Below are positions 45,075 through 53,718 of a stretch of DNA of 64,000 bases, piece by piece. Each line of letters starts with the position of its first letter. Positions within the stretch are counted from its first letter, which is position 1. The DNA is from Curtobacterium sp. MCBA15_012 (GTDB lineage Bacteria; Actinomycetota; Actinomycetes; Actinomycetales; Microbacteriaceae). The stretch spans positions 2,728,001-2,792,000 of the forward strand of contig NZ_CP126267.1 in assembly GCF_001864935.2 (NCBI RefSeq). The letters are read 5' to 3'. Below the pieces are notes generated by a model. That model had not been told where the DNA came from. It did no database searches and was given only the letters and a program-made list of their open reading frames with translations. The position numbers and the translations under genes were made by a program.

Positions 45075-46148
45075 TCAGCCGCCGGTCGTGGCCCCGAGCC
45101 GCTCGACCGCCGTCCGGGTGGCCTCGGCGACGAGCGCGTCGGACGGCTCGGCGTCCGGCGCCGGGTGTGACGTCATCACGACGAGCACGATCGGGTCCCG
45201 CCCGGGCGGCGTGACGACCGCGACGTCGTTCCGGACGCCGTACGACGCCGTCCCGGTCTTGTCCGCCACCGTCCACGCGGGGTCGACCCCGGCCCGGATC
45301 GTGCCGTCACCGGTCGTCGTCCCGCGCATCGAGCCGAGCAGCAGCGCCCGGTCGTCGGCGTCGAGGACGTCCCCGAGCAGCACCGCGCGCAGGTCGGTGG
45401 CGGACTGCGCCGGGGTCGTGGTGTCCCGCCGGTCGCCCGGCACGGCGGTGTTGAGGTCGGGCTCGGTGCGGGACACGTCCGTCACGTCGTCCCCGGTGCT
45501 GCGGAGCCAGCGCGACACCGCCTCCACGCCGCCGAGGCGTTCGACGAGCAGGTTGGCCGCGGTGTTGTCGGAGGACCGGACCGCGGCGTCGACGAGCTGC
45601 CGCACGGTCAGCCCGGTGTCCACCGCGGGGCGCGTCACCGGGGCGTACGACAGCAGGTCGCCCCGGTCGTAGTGCACGACCTCGTCGAGGTCCGACCCGG
45701 TCGCGGCGTCGAGGACGGCCGCGGCGATGAACACCTTGTTCGTCGAGGCGAAGGCGAACCGCTCGTCGGCGTGGTACCCGATCGCGTGCCCGTCGCCGGT
45801 GTCGAGCGCGACCACACCGACCCGGGCACCCGAGCGGGCCTCGAGCGCGGCGAAGGCCTGCCGGGTGGCGGCGTCGGCCGTGGGCACCGGAGCGGGCGTC
45901 GAGGAGGGCGCGCCCGTGGTCGACGCGCTCGGCGCCACGGACGACCGGGGTGCGGCCGTCGGGCCGCCGGGGCTGCACCCGGCGAGCGCCAGCAGCCCCG
46001 CCACGGCGGACACCGCGAGCAGGGTCGCGCGCGCCGGGCGACCCGGCCGCGCCGTCCTCGTCGCGCGGGTCGGCCGCGCCGTCCTCGGCGCGCGGGTCGG
46101 CCGCGCCGTCCTCGTCGCGCTGGTCGGCCGCGCCGTCGTCGTCTGCAC
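45075..46148 (-). CDS. Class A beta-lactamase lipoprotein
   Basis: A 357-residue serine beta-lactamase. All class A motifs are present: STNK (Ser 135, Lys 138), SDN (193-195), E-P-D-L-N (229-233) and KTG (297-299), so it should hydrolyse beta-lactams. The export signal contains a lipobox LAGC (Cys 58), so the enzyme is anchored outside the membrane. The first 40 residues are an odd Thr/Ala/Arg/Pro repeat encoded by 27-base tandem repeats; the true start could be further in. A low-complexity Ser/Thr/Pro linker follows the Cys. Confidence 0.9.
   Translation of the reverse strand: MQTTTARPTSATRTARPTRAPRTARPTRATRTARPGRPARATLLAVSAVAGLLALAGCSPGGPTAAPRSSVAPSASTTGAPSSTPAPVPTADAATRQAFAALEARSGARVGVVALDTGDGHAIGYHADERFAFASTNKVFIAAAVLDAATGSDLDEVVHYDRGDLLSYAPVTRPAVDTGLTVRQLVDAAVRSSDNTAANLLVERLGGVEAVSRWLRSTGDDVTDVSRTEPDLNTAVPGDRRDTTTPAQSATDLRAVLLGDVLDADDRALLLGSMRGTTTGDGTIRAGVDPAWTVADKTGTASYGVRNDVAVVTPPGRDPIVLVVMTSHPAPDAEPSDALVAEATRTAVERLGATTGG
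46045..46145. repeat. 27-base tandem repeat at the beta-lactamase 5' end
   Basis: Three full and one partial copies of a 27-base unit beginning GGCCGCGCCGTCCTCG, encoding a nine-residue Thr/Ala/Arg/Pro repeat in frame before the signal peptide. In-frame unit length means copy changes would keep the gene open. Confidence 0.82.
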
Positions 46149-46364
46149 GGGCCGAGCATGCCGGACCGGGTCGGGACCGACCTGGACGCGGGGACCGTCG
46201 GACGCACGCCTGGGGACGGGGGTGGGCCCCGCCTCCCGGCCGTCCCGCGACCACTGCGGGGCGGACCCGGCGCGAACCGTCCGCGCCGGACGGACGGCCC
46301 GCCCGCCGCGCCCGCACCTGGCGGACGAGCCGCCTGCGGTGAGCGACCGCAGCCGCGGTCGCCC

Positions 46365-47870
46365 TCAGTCCCCTGGCCCGGCCCCGGCCCCGGCCCCGGC
46401 CAGTCGGCGCACCGTCGCGTGCGCGCCGTCGGTGAGCAGCCCGTCCAGGGCGTCCAGGTACGCGGCGACGAAGCGCTCGTCGTCCACGAGGTCGCCGAAC
46501 ACCGCCCGGTTCTCGATGAAGGCCGTGCGGTGCTCCCGCTGGGTCGCCGCCGTGCGCTGCAGGTCCTCGGCCAGCCGGTCGACGACCGTGATCGGCTCGC
46601 CGGACTCGTCGGTGCCCTCGGCGTACCTGGCCCACGACGCGACCACGGCGGCGGACAGCGTCACGGGCCTGCCGGCCGCCAGGTTCTCGCGCACGACCGG
46701 GAGCAGCCACGTCGGGATGCGGTCGCTCGACTCGGCGCACAGGCGGGCCAGGGTGTCCCGCACCTCGGGGTTGCGGAACCGGTCGAGGAGCGTCGCCTCG
46801 TAGGCGTCGAGGTCGATGCCGGGGACCGGGCGGAGCGTCGGCGCGCCCTCCTCGGCCATGTACCGGCGGAGGAACGTCGCGATCGCCGGGTCCTGTGTCG
46901 CCTCGTGCGCGGAGCGGTACCCGGACAGGTACCCGAAGTAGCACAGGGCCTGGTGGCTGGCGTTGAGCAGCCGGAGCTTCATGAGCTCGTACGGCTCGAC
47001 GTCGTCGACGACCTGCACGTCTGCCTGCTCGAAGGGCGGGCGACCGGCGGGGTGGTCGTCCTCGAGCACCCACTGGAAGAACGGCTCGGCGACGACCGGC
47101 CACGCGTCGTCGATGCCGAGCTCGTCGCGCACCACGGCACGGTCGGCGTCGGTCGTGCCCGGGGTGATCCGGTCGACCATCGAGTTCGGGAAGGCGACGT
47201 GCTCGTCCACCCAGTCGCCGAACGCCGGGTCCTGCAGTCGGGCGAACGCGGTGAACACCGCGCGGGCGACGTGTCCGTTGCCCTGCACGTTGTCGCAGGA
47301 CATCACCGTGAAGGGCTCGATCCCGCGGTCACGGCGACGACGCAGCGCCTCGGTGACGAGGCCGAAGACGGTGCGCGGCGGGGTGTCCCCGGCGAGGTCG
47401 GCGACGACGCCCGGGTGGTCGGCGACGAACGCTCCGGTGACGCGGTCGGTGTTGTACCCGCCCTCGGTCACCGTCAGGCTGACGATGCGCGTGGTGGGTG
47501 CAGCCATCCGTTCGAGCACCGCCTCGGGGTCGTCCACCGCGAGCAGGTACTCGACGATGCTGCCGACCACGCGTGCCTCGCGGGACCCGTCCGGGTGCTG
47601 CAGGACCAGCGTGTACAGCCCGCCCTGCTCCCGCATGACGTCGGCCATCCGGCGGTCCTGGTCGAGCACGCCGACCCCGCAGATGCCGTACTCGCGGGCC
47701 TCGCCCTGCTCCAGCAGCCGGTCGACGACCATCGCCTGGTGCGCCCGGTGGAAGCCGCCGACGCCGAAGTGCACGATCCCGGGCACGACGTCGTCGCGGT
47801 CGTACGTCGGGACGGGCAGGCCGAGGGCGGCGACCTGGTCGAGGGTGTCGGGCGACAGGCGGACGGGCAT
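46365..47870 (-). CDS. Mannitol 2-dehydrogenase / polyol dehydrogenase family
   Basis: A 501-residue NAD(P)-dependent long-chain polyol dehydrogenase. IVHFGVGGFHRAHQAMVVD is the N-terminal Rossmann motif and LMKLRLLNASHQALCYFG holds the catalytic Lys-Asn-His set of the mannitol dehydrogenase family. It would interconvert a polyol (mannitol, arabinitol) and its ketose, or act as a fructuronate-type reductase; sequence alone does not decide. ATG with a perfect aggag site six bases before. The divergent TetR gene starts 174 bases away. Confidence 0.9.
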   Translation of the reverse strand: MPVRLSPDTLDQVAALGLPVPTYDRDDVVPGIVHFGVGGFHRAHQAMVVDRLLEQGEAREYGICGVGVLDQDRRMADVMREQGGLYTLVLQHPDGSREARVVGSIVEYLLAVDDPEAVLERMAAPTTRIVSLTVTEGGYNTDRVTGAFVADHPGVVADLAGDTPPRTVFGLVTEALRRRRDRGIEPFTVMSCDNVQGNGHVARAVFTAFARLQDPAFGDWVDEHVAFPNSMVDRITPGTTDADRAVVRDELGIDDAWPVVAEPFFQWVLEDDHPAGRPPFEQADVQVVDDVEPYELMKLRLLNASHQALCYFGYLSGYRSAHEATQDPAIATFLRRYMAEEGAPTLRPVPGIDLDAYEATLLDRFRNPEVRDTLARLCAESSDRIPTWLLPVVRENLAAGRPVTLSAAVVASWARYAEGTDESGEPITVVDRLAEDLQRTAATQREHRTAFIENRAVFGDLVDDERFVAAYLDALDGLLTDGAHATVRRLAGAGAGAGPGD

Positions 47871-48005
47871 CGGTACTCCTTCGTACGCGGCGGTGGTCCA
47901 CCGGCTGCGGCGGACACGGACCAGTCTGCCACCCTGAACGTCCGTGCTGCACAGTCGTTCAATGGCGACGACCGGGGGACGAACCTGAGGGAGTGCTCCC
48001 ATTCG

Positions 48006-48035
48006 TTGCACCGAGTGCATCGATGCACCTAGTGT
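48006..48035 (+). promoter_or_regulatory. Promoter of the TetR-MMPL operon
   Basis: TTGCAC (48006-48011), 18 bases, TAGTGT (48030-48035). The regulator GTG follows 8 bases later, suggesting a leaderless message. Confidence 0.6.
48015..48028. promoter_or_regulatory. Palindromic operator in the TetR promoter spacer
   Basis: GTGCATCGATGCAC, a perfect 14-base palindrome exactly between -35 and -10; expected site of autorepression by the adjacent TetR protein. Confidence 0.75.
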
Positions 48036-48043
48036 CTCCACTC

Positions 48044-48682
48044 GTGACCACCTCGACCGACCGCCGCGCTGCCCTCAAGGCGAAGCACCGCGCCGCGATC
48101 GTGCAGGCCGCGCGCGACCTGATCGACGCACGCGGAGGCCGTGGGTTCAGCGTCGACGACCTCGCCGAGCGGGCCGACGTCGCCCGCCGGACGGTGTTCA
48201 ACCACTTCGCCTCGCTCGACGAGGTCCTGCTCGCCGTGTGCGAGGAGGAACTCTCCGTGATCATCGACCGCTTCCTCGCCGACATGGCGCGGACCCCGGT
48301 CGGCGACGGGAGCCGGGCGTCGATGTTCGACGAGCTCGAGTCCGCGGCGCGCGGGGCCGACCTGGCACCGGCGATCTCCGGCATGTACCGGATCATCGGC
48401 GAGCCCGGGAAGGAGGACCCGAAGGCCGCGGTGCTCACGCAGACCGCGTTCTCGCGGGTCACCGACCGGCTGCGCGACGAGGTCGCCCGGCGGCACCCCG
48501 GCGCCGACCCCCTCGACACGGCCCTCCTGGTCGACTCCCTGATGAGCGGCATCGTCGTGATCGCCGACCACTGGCTCACGACCGACGGCCCCGACCTGAC
48601 ACCCGACAGCCTGGGCGCCTGGGACGCACTGCTGAGCAGACTCGTGCACAGCGTCCGCTCCGGCTACATGGCCGTCGACTGA
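48044..48682 (+). CDS. TetR-family regulator of the MMPL exporter
   Basis: A 212-residue repressor. The HTH is FSVDDLAERADVARRTVFNHF (about residues 33-53), preceded by the AAIVQAARDLIDARG helix; the C-terminal two thirds bind an unknown ligand. GTG 48044 was chosen because it lies where the transcript should begin; an in-frame ATG at 48023 lies inside the promoter palindrome. The MMPL gene follows 72 bases later in the same direction, so the regulator probably controls itself and the exporter. Confidence 0.88.
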   Translation: MTTSTDRRAALKAKHRAAIVQAARDLIDARGGRGFSVDDLAERADVARRTVFNHFASLDEVLLAVCEEELSVIIDRFLADMARTPVGDGSRASMFDELESAARGADLAPAISGMYRIIGEPGKEDPKAAVLTQTAFSRVTDRLRDEVARRHPGADPLDTALLVDSLMSGIVVIADHWLTTDGPDLTPDSLGAWDALLSRLVHSVRSGYMAVD

Positions 48683-48754
48683 CACCTCCCCCGGGGTCCA
48701 CCGGCGCACCCCGCACCTCCACAGCACCTGACACGAAAGGAACGGGGCAACCGC

Positions 48755-51451
48755 ATGGCCGGTCTCCTCTACCGTCTCGGACGGTTCGCCGCACGACGCC
48801 ACTGGCTGGTGATCATCACCTGGATCGTCCTCATGGGCATCGCGGGACTCACCTACAGCCTGTTCGCCGGCACGATCTCGTCGTCGATCACGATCCCGAA
48901 CACCAAGACGAGCCAGGTCCAGGACCAGCTCGCCGACAAGTTCCCGTCGGCGAACGGCGGCAACGGCACGCTCGTGTTCGAGACGACCGACGGCAAGGCC
49001 TTCACGGACGAGCAGAAGGCGGACGTCGGGTCCTTCCTGAAGGGACTCGAGGACCTCGACGGCGTCAAGGGGGTGCGCGACGGGTTCACGGTCCAGCAGC
49101 AGCTCGACGAGCAGCGCCAGAAGATCACCGACGGCCGGCAGCAGATCACCGACGGCCGGGCGCAGATCACGCAGCAGACGGCGCAGCTCGACGCGGGCAA
49201 GCAGCAGCTGCAGCAGGCGCAGCAGCAGCTCGACCAGCAGAAGGCACAGGCGCAGTCCGCCGGTGCCGCCGCGGCGGCCGGCAGTGCGGCGGGCGCAGCG
49301 GCCCAGGCGCAGCTCGAGCAGGCGCAGGCCCAGATCGACGCGCAGCAGCAGCAGATCACCTCGGGTGAGCAGCAGATCCAGGCCGCCGAGCAGAAGCTCG
49401 ACGCCAGCGAGCAGCAGCTCGAGCAGGGGTCCGACCTGCTCGACCTGTCGAAGGGCATCCGGTTCGTGTCGTCGAACGACTCGGCCGCGATCGGCACCGT
49501 GCAGTTCACGACGTCGACCTACGAGGTCCCCCAGGCGACCAAGCAGGCGATCTCCGACCGTGCCGACGACGCGAAGATCGACGGCGTCGCGGTGTACGTC
49601 TCGAACGACATCGCGCAGGGCGTGCCGTCCATCCTCGGTCCGGGCGAGATCATCGGCGTCGTCATCGCGGCGCTCGTGCTCCTGCTCATGCTCCGCACCG
49701 TGATCGGCGCGGCGATCCCGCTCGTCTCCGCGGTGCTCGGCGTCGGCGTCGCGACCCTCGCCTCGCTGTCGTTCTCGAGCCTGGTCGAGTTCATCTCGGT
49801 CACGCCGGTCCTGGGGGTGATGCTGGGCCTGGCGGTCGGCATCGACTACTCGCTCTTCATCCTCAACCGGCACCGCACGCAGCTGAAGACCGGCATGGGC
49901 GTGCACGAGTCCATCGGCCTGGCGAACGGCACCTCCGGCAACGCCGTGGTGTTCGCCGGCACGACCGTCATCGTCGCCCTGCTCGCGCTGAACATCACGG
50001 GCATCCCGTTCCTCGGTCTGATGGGCACGGTCGGCGCGGTCGCGGTCCTGTTCGCGATCCTCATCGCCACGTCCTTCACCCCGGCGCTGCTGTCGCTCAT
50101 CGGCATGCGGATCCTCCGGCGGAAGGAGCGCGACCAGATCGGCAGCACGGGTGCGATCCGGGTGCCGAACAAGCCGATGTCGACCTGGCGCGCGGTCGTC
50201 ACGCTCGTCGCCGGCGTCGCCGTGCTCGGCACGATCGCGCTGCCCGCGACGCAGATGCGCCTCGGCCTGCCGACCGGTGCGTCCGAGTCGGTCGAGTCCA
50301 GCCAGTACAAGGCCTACAAGGCGCTCGACGACGAGTTCGGCGCCGGCCAGAACGGTCCGCTGCTCGTCGTCGCCGACCTGCCGAAGGCGATCAGCAAGGA
50401 CGACGTCACCGCGACCGAGGTCACGATCGGCCAGGCGCTCGCGAAGAACGACGACGTCGAGGCGGTCCTGCCGATCGGCGCCTCGAAGGCCCGCGACATC
50501 ATCGCCTTCCAGGTGAAGCCGTCCGGCGGCCCCGACAGCGTCTCGACCGAGGACCTCGTGAAGGACCTCCGCCAGCAGACCGTCCGGACCGACGACGGCC
50601 GGGTCACGCTCGGCGTCGCGGGCAACGCGTCGGCGAACATCGACGTGTCCGAGAAGCTCGCGAACGTGCTGCCGCTCTACCTCGTGGTGGTGGTCGGCCT
50701 GTCGCTGCTCATCCTCATCCTGGTGTTCCGGTCGTTCCTCGTCCCGATCACCGCGACGGCCGGCTTCATCCTGTCGGTGCTCGCGTCGTTCGGTGGTCTG
50801 ACCGCGATCTACCAGTTCGGCTGGCTCGGCTCGGTGTTCGGGGTGCACGACCCCGCGCCGATCCTGAGCTTCCTGCCCATCATCGAGATCGGCATCCTGT
50901 TCGGTCTGGCGATGGACTACCAGCTGTTCCTGGTGTCGGGCATGCGCGAGGCGTACGCCCACGGCGCCTCGGCGAAGGTGGCGGTCCAGCGCGGTCTGCA
51001 CGCCGGACGCGCGGTGGTCACGGCGGCCGCGATCATCATGATCTCGGTGTTCGCGGGCTTCATCTTCTCGGACTCCTCGACCATCAAGCCGATCGGCTTC
51101 GGGCTCGCGTTCGGTGTCCTCATCGACGCCTTCGTGGTCCGGATGCTGCTCATCCCCGCGGTCATGCACCTGCTCGGGAAGAGCGCCTGGTGGATCCCGA
51201 AGTGGCTCGACCGGATCCTGCCGGACGTCGACGTCGAGGGCGCGAAGCTCGAGCGGTCGCACCCGGGCGACGGCAGCGGCGCCCAGCACGGCACGGACGA
51301 CCAGCACGGCCCGCGCCACGGTGCACACGCCGCACCGGTCGCTCCGGACGGCGGCGGGACGCACGCGGAGGGCCACCACGGGTCGCACGCCGCGGACGTG
51401 GCACCCGACGCGGGCCCGCACGAGGGGCACACCCCGACGCACCGCGCCTAG
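48755..51451 (+). CDS. MMPL/RND-family exporter with Gln-rich coiled coil
   Basis: An 898-residue RND-superfamily membrane protein of the MMPL type, built from two homologous halves; GLAVGIDYSLFILNRHRT and FGLAMDYQLFLVSGMREA carry the conserved Asp-Tyr pairs of the proton relay. Between the first membrane segment and the second, residues about 113-226 form a long Gln/Ala-rich heptad region, a probable coiled coil outside the membrane. The last 60 residues are a His/Gly-rich tail, possibly metal-binding. Strong aaaggaac ribosome-binding site. Under the adjacent TetR regulator; the exported lipid or toxic compound is unknown. Confidence 0.9.
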   Translation: MAGLLYRLGRFAARRHWLVIITWIVLMGIAGLTYSLFAGTISSSITIPNTKTSQVQDQLADKFPSANGGNGTLVFETTDGKAFTDEQKADVGSFLKGLEDLDGVKGVRDGFTVQQQLDEQRQKITDGRQQITDGRAQITQQTAQLDAGKQQLQQAQQQLDQQKAQAQSAGAAAAAGSAAGAAAQAQLEQAQAQIDAQQQQITSGEQQIQAAEQKLDASEQQLEQGSDLLDLSKGIRFVSSNDSAAIGTVQFTTSTYEVPQATKQAISDRADDAKIDGVAVYVSNDIAQGVPSILGPGEIIGVVIAALVLLLMLRTVIGAAIPLVSAVLGVGVATLASLSFSSLVEFISVTPVLGVMLGLAVGIDYSLFILNRHRTQLKTGMGVHESIGLANGTSGNAVVFAGTTVIVALLALNITGIPFLGLMGTVGAVAVLFAILIATSFTPALLSLIGMRILRRKERDQIGSTGAIRVPNKPMSTWRAVVTLVAGVAVLGTIALPATQMRLGLPTGASESVESSQYKAYKALDDEFGAGQNGPLLVVADLPKAISKDDVTATEVTIGQALAKNDDVEAVLPIGASKARDIIAFQVKPSGGPDSVSTEDLVKDLRQQTVRTDDGRVTLGVAGNASANIDVSEKLANVLPLYLVVVVGLSLLILILVFRSFLVPITATAGFILSVLASFGGLTAIYQFGWLGSVFGVHDPAPILSFLPIIEIGILFGLAMDYQLFLVSGMREAYAHGASAKVAVQRGLHAGRAVVTAAAIIMISVFAGFIFSDSSTIKPIGFGLAFGVLIDAFVVRMLLIPAVMHLLGKSAWWIPKWLDRILPDVDVEGAKLERSHPGDGSGAQHGTDDQHGPRHGAHAAPVAPDGGGTHAEGHHGSHAADVAPDAGPHEGHTPTHRA

Positions 51452-51630
51452 GCACGGCCGGTCGCGTCCCGACGCGACGAGCGGTCGCGACCGCCGCTCG
51501 CGTCCCGACGCGACCACCCTGGAGGCCCGGAGCCGGTCCACGAGACCGGCACCGGGCCTCCCGTGCGTGCGCCACCCACGCGACCCGGCTCCCCTCGACG
51601 GATCGTTCGCCCACGAAGTACCCTGACGAC

Positions 51631-52077
51631 ATGACCGCGACCGACGTCGACCCCCTCGCCCTCGACCGGCAGCTCTGCTTCGCCCTGGCCGCGACGAGCC
51701 GGAGCGTGATCGGCCTGTACCGCGACCTGCTCGACCCGCTCGGCCTGACGCACCCGCAGTACCTCGTCATGCTCGCGCTCTGGGAGCACGACCCCCGGTC
51801 CGTGCGCGAGATCGCCCGCGAGCTCCGCCTCGACTCGGCCACCCTCAGTCCGCTGCTCAAGCGCCTCGAGGCCTCCGGCTACGTCCGCCGTGCCCGCAGC
51901 ACCGCCGACGAACGGCAGCTCGAGGTGTCCCTGACCACCGCGGGCCGCGCGCTCCGCGCCCGCGCCCGGGACGTGCCGCTCGCCGTCGCCGACCGGCTCG
52001 GGTGGCCGCTCGCACGCCTCGAACGCCTGAAGGACGACCTCACCGAGCTGCTCGGGCGGGTCGACGCGCTCGACTGA
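51631..52077 (+). CDS. OhrR-like MarR-family regulator
   Basis: A 148-residue winged-helix regulator. LDRQLCFALAATSRSVIGLYR near the N-terminus carries Cys 16 in the position of the peroxide-sensing Cys of OhrR, and VREIARELRLDSATLSPLLKRLEASGYV is the recognition helix region. An organic-peroxide sensor is likely. No ohr gene is adjacent, but an old yellow enzyme gene lies two genes downstream. ATG start; the upstream gap has short direct repeats of the GTCGCGTCCCGACGCGAC type. Confidence 0.87.
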   Translation: MTATDVDPLALDRQLCFALAATSRSVIGLYRDLLDPLGLTHPQYLVMLALWEHDPRSVREIARELRLDSATLSPLLKRLEASGYVRRARSTADERQLEVSLTTAGRALRARARDVPLAVADRLGWPLARLERLKDDLTELLGRVDALD

Positions 52078-52159
52078 CGGGTCGGCCGTCAGTGCGGAGC
52101 CCTCGACGCGCGGAACACTTCGTGCCACAATGATTGGTGTACGAACGAAAGGACGGACC

Positions 52160-52372
52160 GTGGGTCGCTTCGGCAGCTGGTACGACCGCTGGAACCGCAC
52201 GCTCATCGAGAAGATGGGCCCCTCGCAGATCGGCGCCGGGCGCGACGAGGGCATCGACGACCGCACGGTCGACCGGCCCTGCCCGATCTGCCACCAGCCG
52301 CTCTCGCAGCACACCGTGATCCGCCCCGAGGGCCAGGTCCGGTCGAGCACCCTGGTGTGCCCCGTCCGCTGA
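52160..52372 (+). CDS. Small Cys-containing protein
   Basis: A 70-residue protein, VGRFGSWYDRWNRTLIEKMGP at the start, then RPCPICHQPLSQH and a last Cys in LVCPVR. The CPIC motif plus late Cys and His suggest a small metal-binding or redox site. GTG 52160 has an aaagga ribosome-binding site; an ATG ten codons upstream is possible. I do not recognise a named family; small proteins of this kind are conserved in actinobacteria. Confidence 0.65.
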   Translation: MGRFGSWYDRWNRTLIEKMGPSQIGAGRDEGIDDRTVDRPCPICHQPLSQHTVIRPEGQVRSSTLVCPVR

Positions 52373-52436
52373 GCATCCGCCGAACGTGTCCGCCGGACGC
52401 GGAATTGCTCGGGGCAACACGTGGTTCAACGGTTCC

Positions 52437-53531
52437 GTGAAGCTCTTCGAACCCGCCGACCTCGGCGCACTCCACCTGAACAACCGCATCGTGATGGCCC
52501 CGCTCACCCGGACCCGCGCCGGAGCCCAGGGCGTCCCGAACGACCTCCTCGTCGAGCACTACGCGCAGCGCGCCGGCCTCGGCATGATCATCACCGAGGG
52601 CACCTGGCCCGTGCAGGAGGGTCGCTCGTACCCCGGCCAGCCCGGCATCGAGACCGACGAGCAGGTCGCCGGCTGGCGCCGCGTCGCCGACGCCGTGCAC
52701 GAGCGGGGCGGCACCATCGTCATGCAGCTCATGCACGGTGGCCGCGTCTCGCACACCGACATCTCCGGCACCCCGCGCATCGTCGGCCCGTCCGCGGTCG
52801 CCGCGCCCGGCCAGACCCACCTCGCCGACGGCAGCAAGGCCGACATGCCCGTCCCGCACGAGCTGACCACCGACGAGGTCCGCGAGGCCGTGCAGCAGTT
52901 CGCCCGCGCCGCCCGCAACGCGATCGCCGCCGGCCTCGACGGCGTCGAGGTGCACGGTGCGAACGGGTACCTCGTGCACGAGTTCCTCTCCCCCGTGTCG
53001 AACACCCGCACCGACGAGTACGGCGGGTCGCCCGAGAACCGCGCACGCTTCGCGGTCGAGGTCACCACGGCCGTCGCCGAGGCCGTCGGCGCCGAGCGCG
53101 TGGGCATCCGCCTGTCCCCGGAGCACAACATCCAGGGTGTCCTCGAGGAGGACGCCGACGACGTGCGCGCCACCTACACGGCCGTCGCCGAGGGCCTCGC
53201 ACCGCTCGGCCTCGCGTTCGTGGACGTCCTGCACGCCGAGCCGGGCAGCGACCTCGTCCAGCACGTCCGCCGGACCGCCGGTGCCCCGTTCATCGCGAAC
53301 TCGGGCTTCTCGTCGATGACGTCCCGCGACGAGGCGATCACGCTGCTCGACCAGGACCTCGCGGACGCCGTCGCCGTGGGCCGCGCGGCGATCGCCAACC
53401 CGGACCTCGCCGAGCGCTGGGAGCAGGACGCGGAGCTCAACGAGCCGCGCCCCGAGCTCTTCTACGGCGCCACGGCCGAGGGCTACACGGACTACCCGAC
53501 GCTGGCCGAGCTGCAGGAGCGCGCCGCGTAG
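52437..53531 (+). CDS. Old yellow enzyme family NADH:flavin oxidoreductase
   Basis: A 364-residue FMN enzyme that reduces activated alkenes or nitro compounds (NemA/XenB/OPR-like). LHLNNRIVMAPLTRTRA is the FMN-binding start, VEVHGANGYLVHEFLSPVSN has the substrate His-x-x-Asn pair, and the conserved SPENRARF follows. The GTG was chosen from the family N-terminus (KLFEPADLGAL); there is no strong ribosome-binding site. Its neighbourhood with an OhrR-like regulator suggests a role in electrophile or peroxide stress. Confidence 0.92.
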   Translation: MKLFEPADLGALHLNNRIVMAPLTRTRAGAQGVPNDLLVEHYAQRAGLGMIITEGTWPVQEGRSYPGQPGIETDEQVAGWRRVADAVHERGGTIVMQLMHGGRVSHTDISGTPRIVGPSAVAAPGQTHLADGSKADMPVPHELTTDEVREAVQQFARAARNAIAAGLDGVEVHGANGYLVHEFLSPVSNTRTDEYGGSPENRARFAVEVTTAVAEAVGAERVGIRLSPEHNIQGVLEEDADDVRATYTAVAEGLAPLGLAFVDVLHAEPGSDLVQHVRRTAGAPFIANSGFSSMTSRDEAITLLDQDLADAVAVGRAAIANPDLAERWEQDAELNEPRPELFYGATAEGYTDYPTLAELQERAA

Positions 53532-53547
53532 TCGACGCGACCACCCC

Positions 53548-53593
53548 ACGGACGGGAGGCGCGGTGCCGGCTGGCACCGCGCCTCCCGTCCGT
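53548..53593. repeat. Long inverted repeat, family A copy 4
   Basis: Identical in arms and GGCT loop to copy 2 (21-base perfect stem). Again followed by a family B copy in the same convergent junction. Confidence 0.88.
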
Positions 53594-53630
53594 CTGCGGT
53601 CCCGCTCCCGGCGCCGACACCCGCGCCCTC

Positions 53631-53693
53631 CGCGGATGGAGCAGGAACCGTCGGGTCGCGCCCGGCCACCCGACGTTTCCTGCTCCATCCGCG
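53631..53693. repeat. Long inverted repeat, family B copy 3
   Basis: A 26-base stem with one mismatch and an 11-base loop. Convergent junction between the old yellow enzyme and PucR genes. Confidence 0.86.
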
Positions 53694-53718
53694 GGCCGCA
53701 CCCCGGGCGGCCCGCGGG

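Noticed and set aside
46044..46145. Repeats in the beta-lactamase gene as a CRISPR-like array
   Set aside because: Units are contiguous, in frame and without spacers; it is a coding tandem repeat.
48029..51541. 1170-residue minus-strand frame opposite the MMPL gene
   Set aside because: Mirror of a clear membrane exporter gene; Asp/Arg/Leu-rich low-complexity translation.
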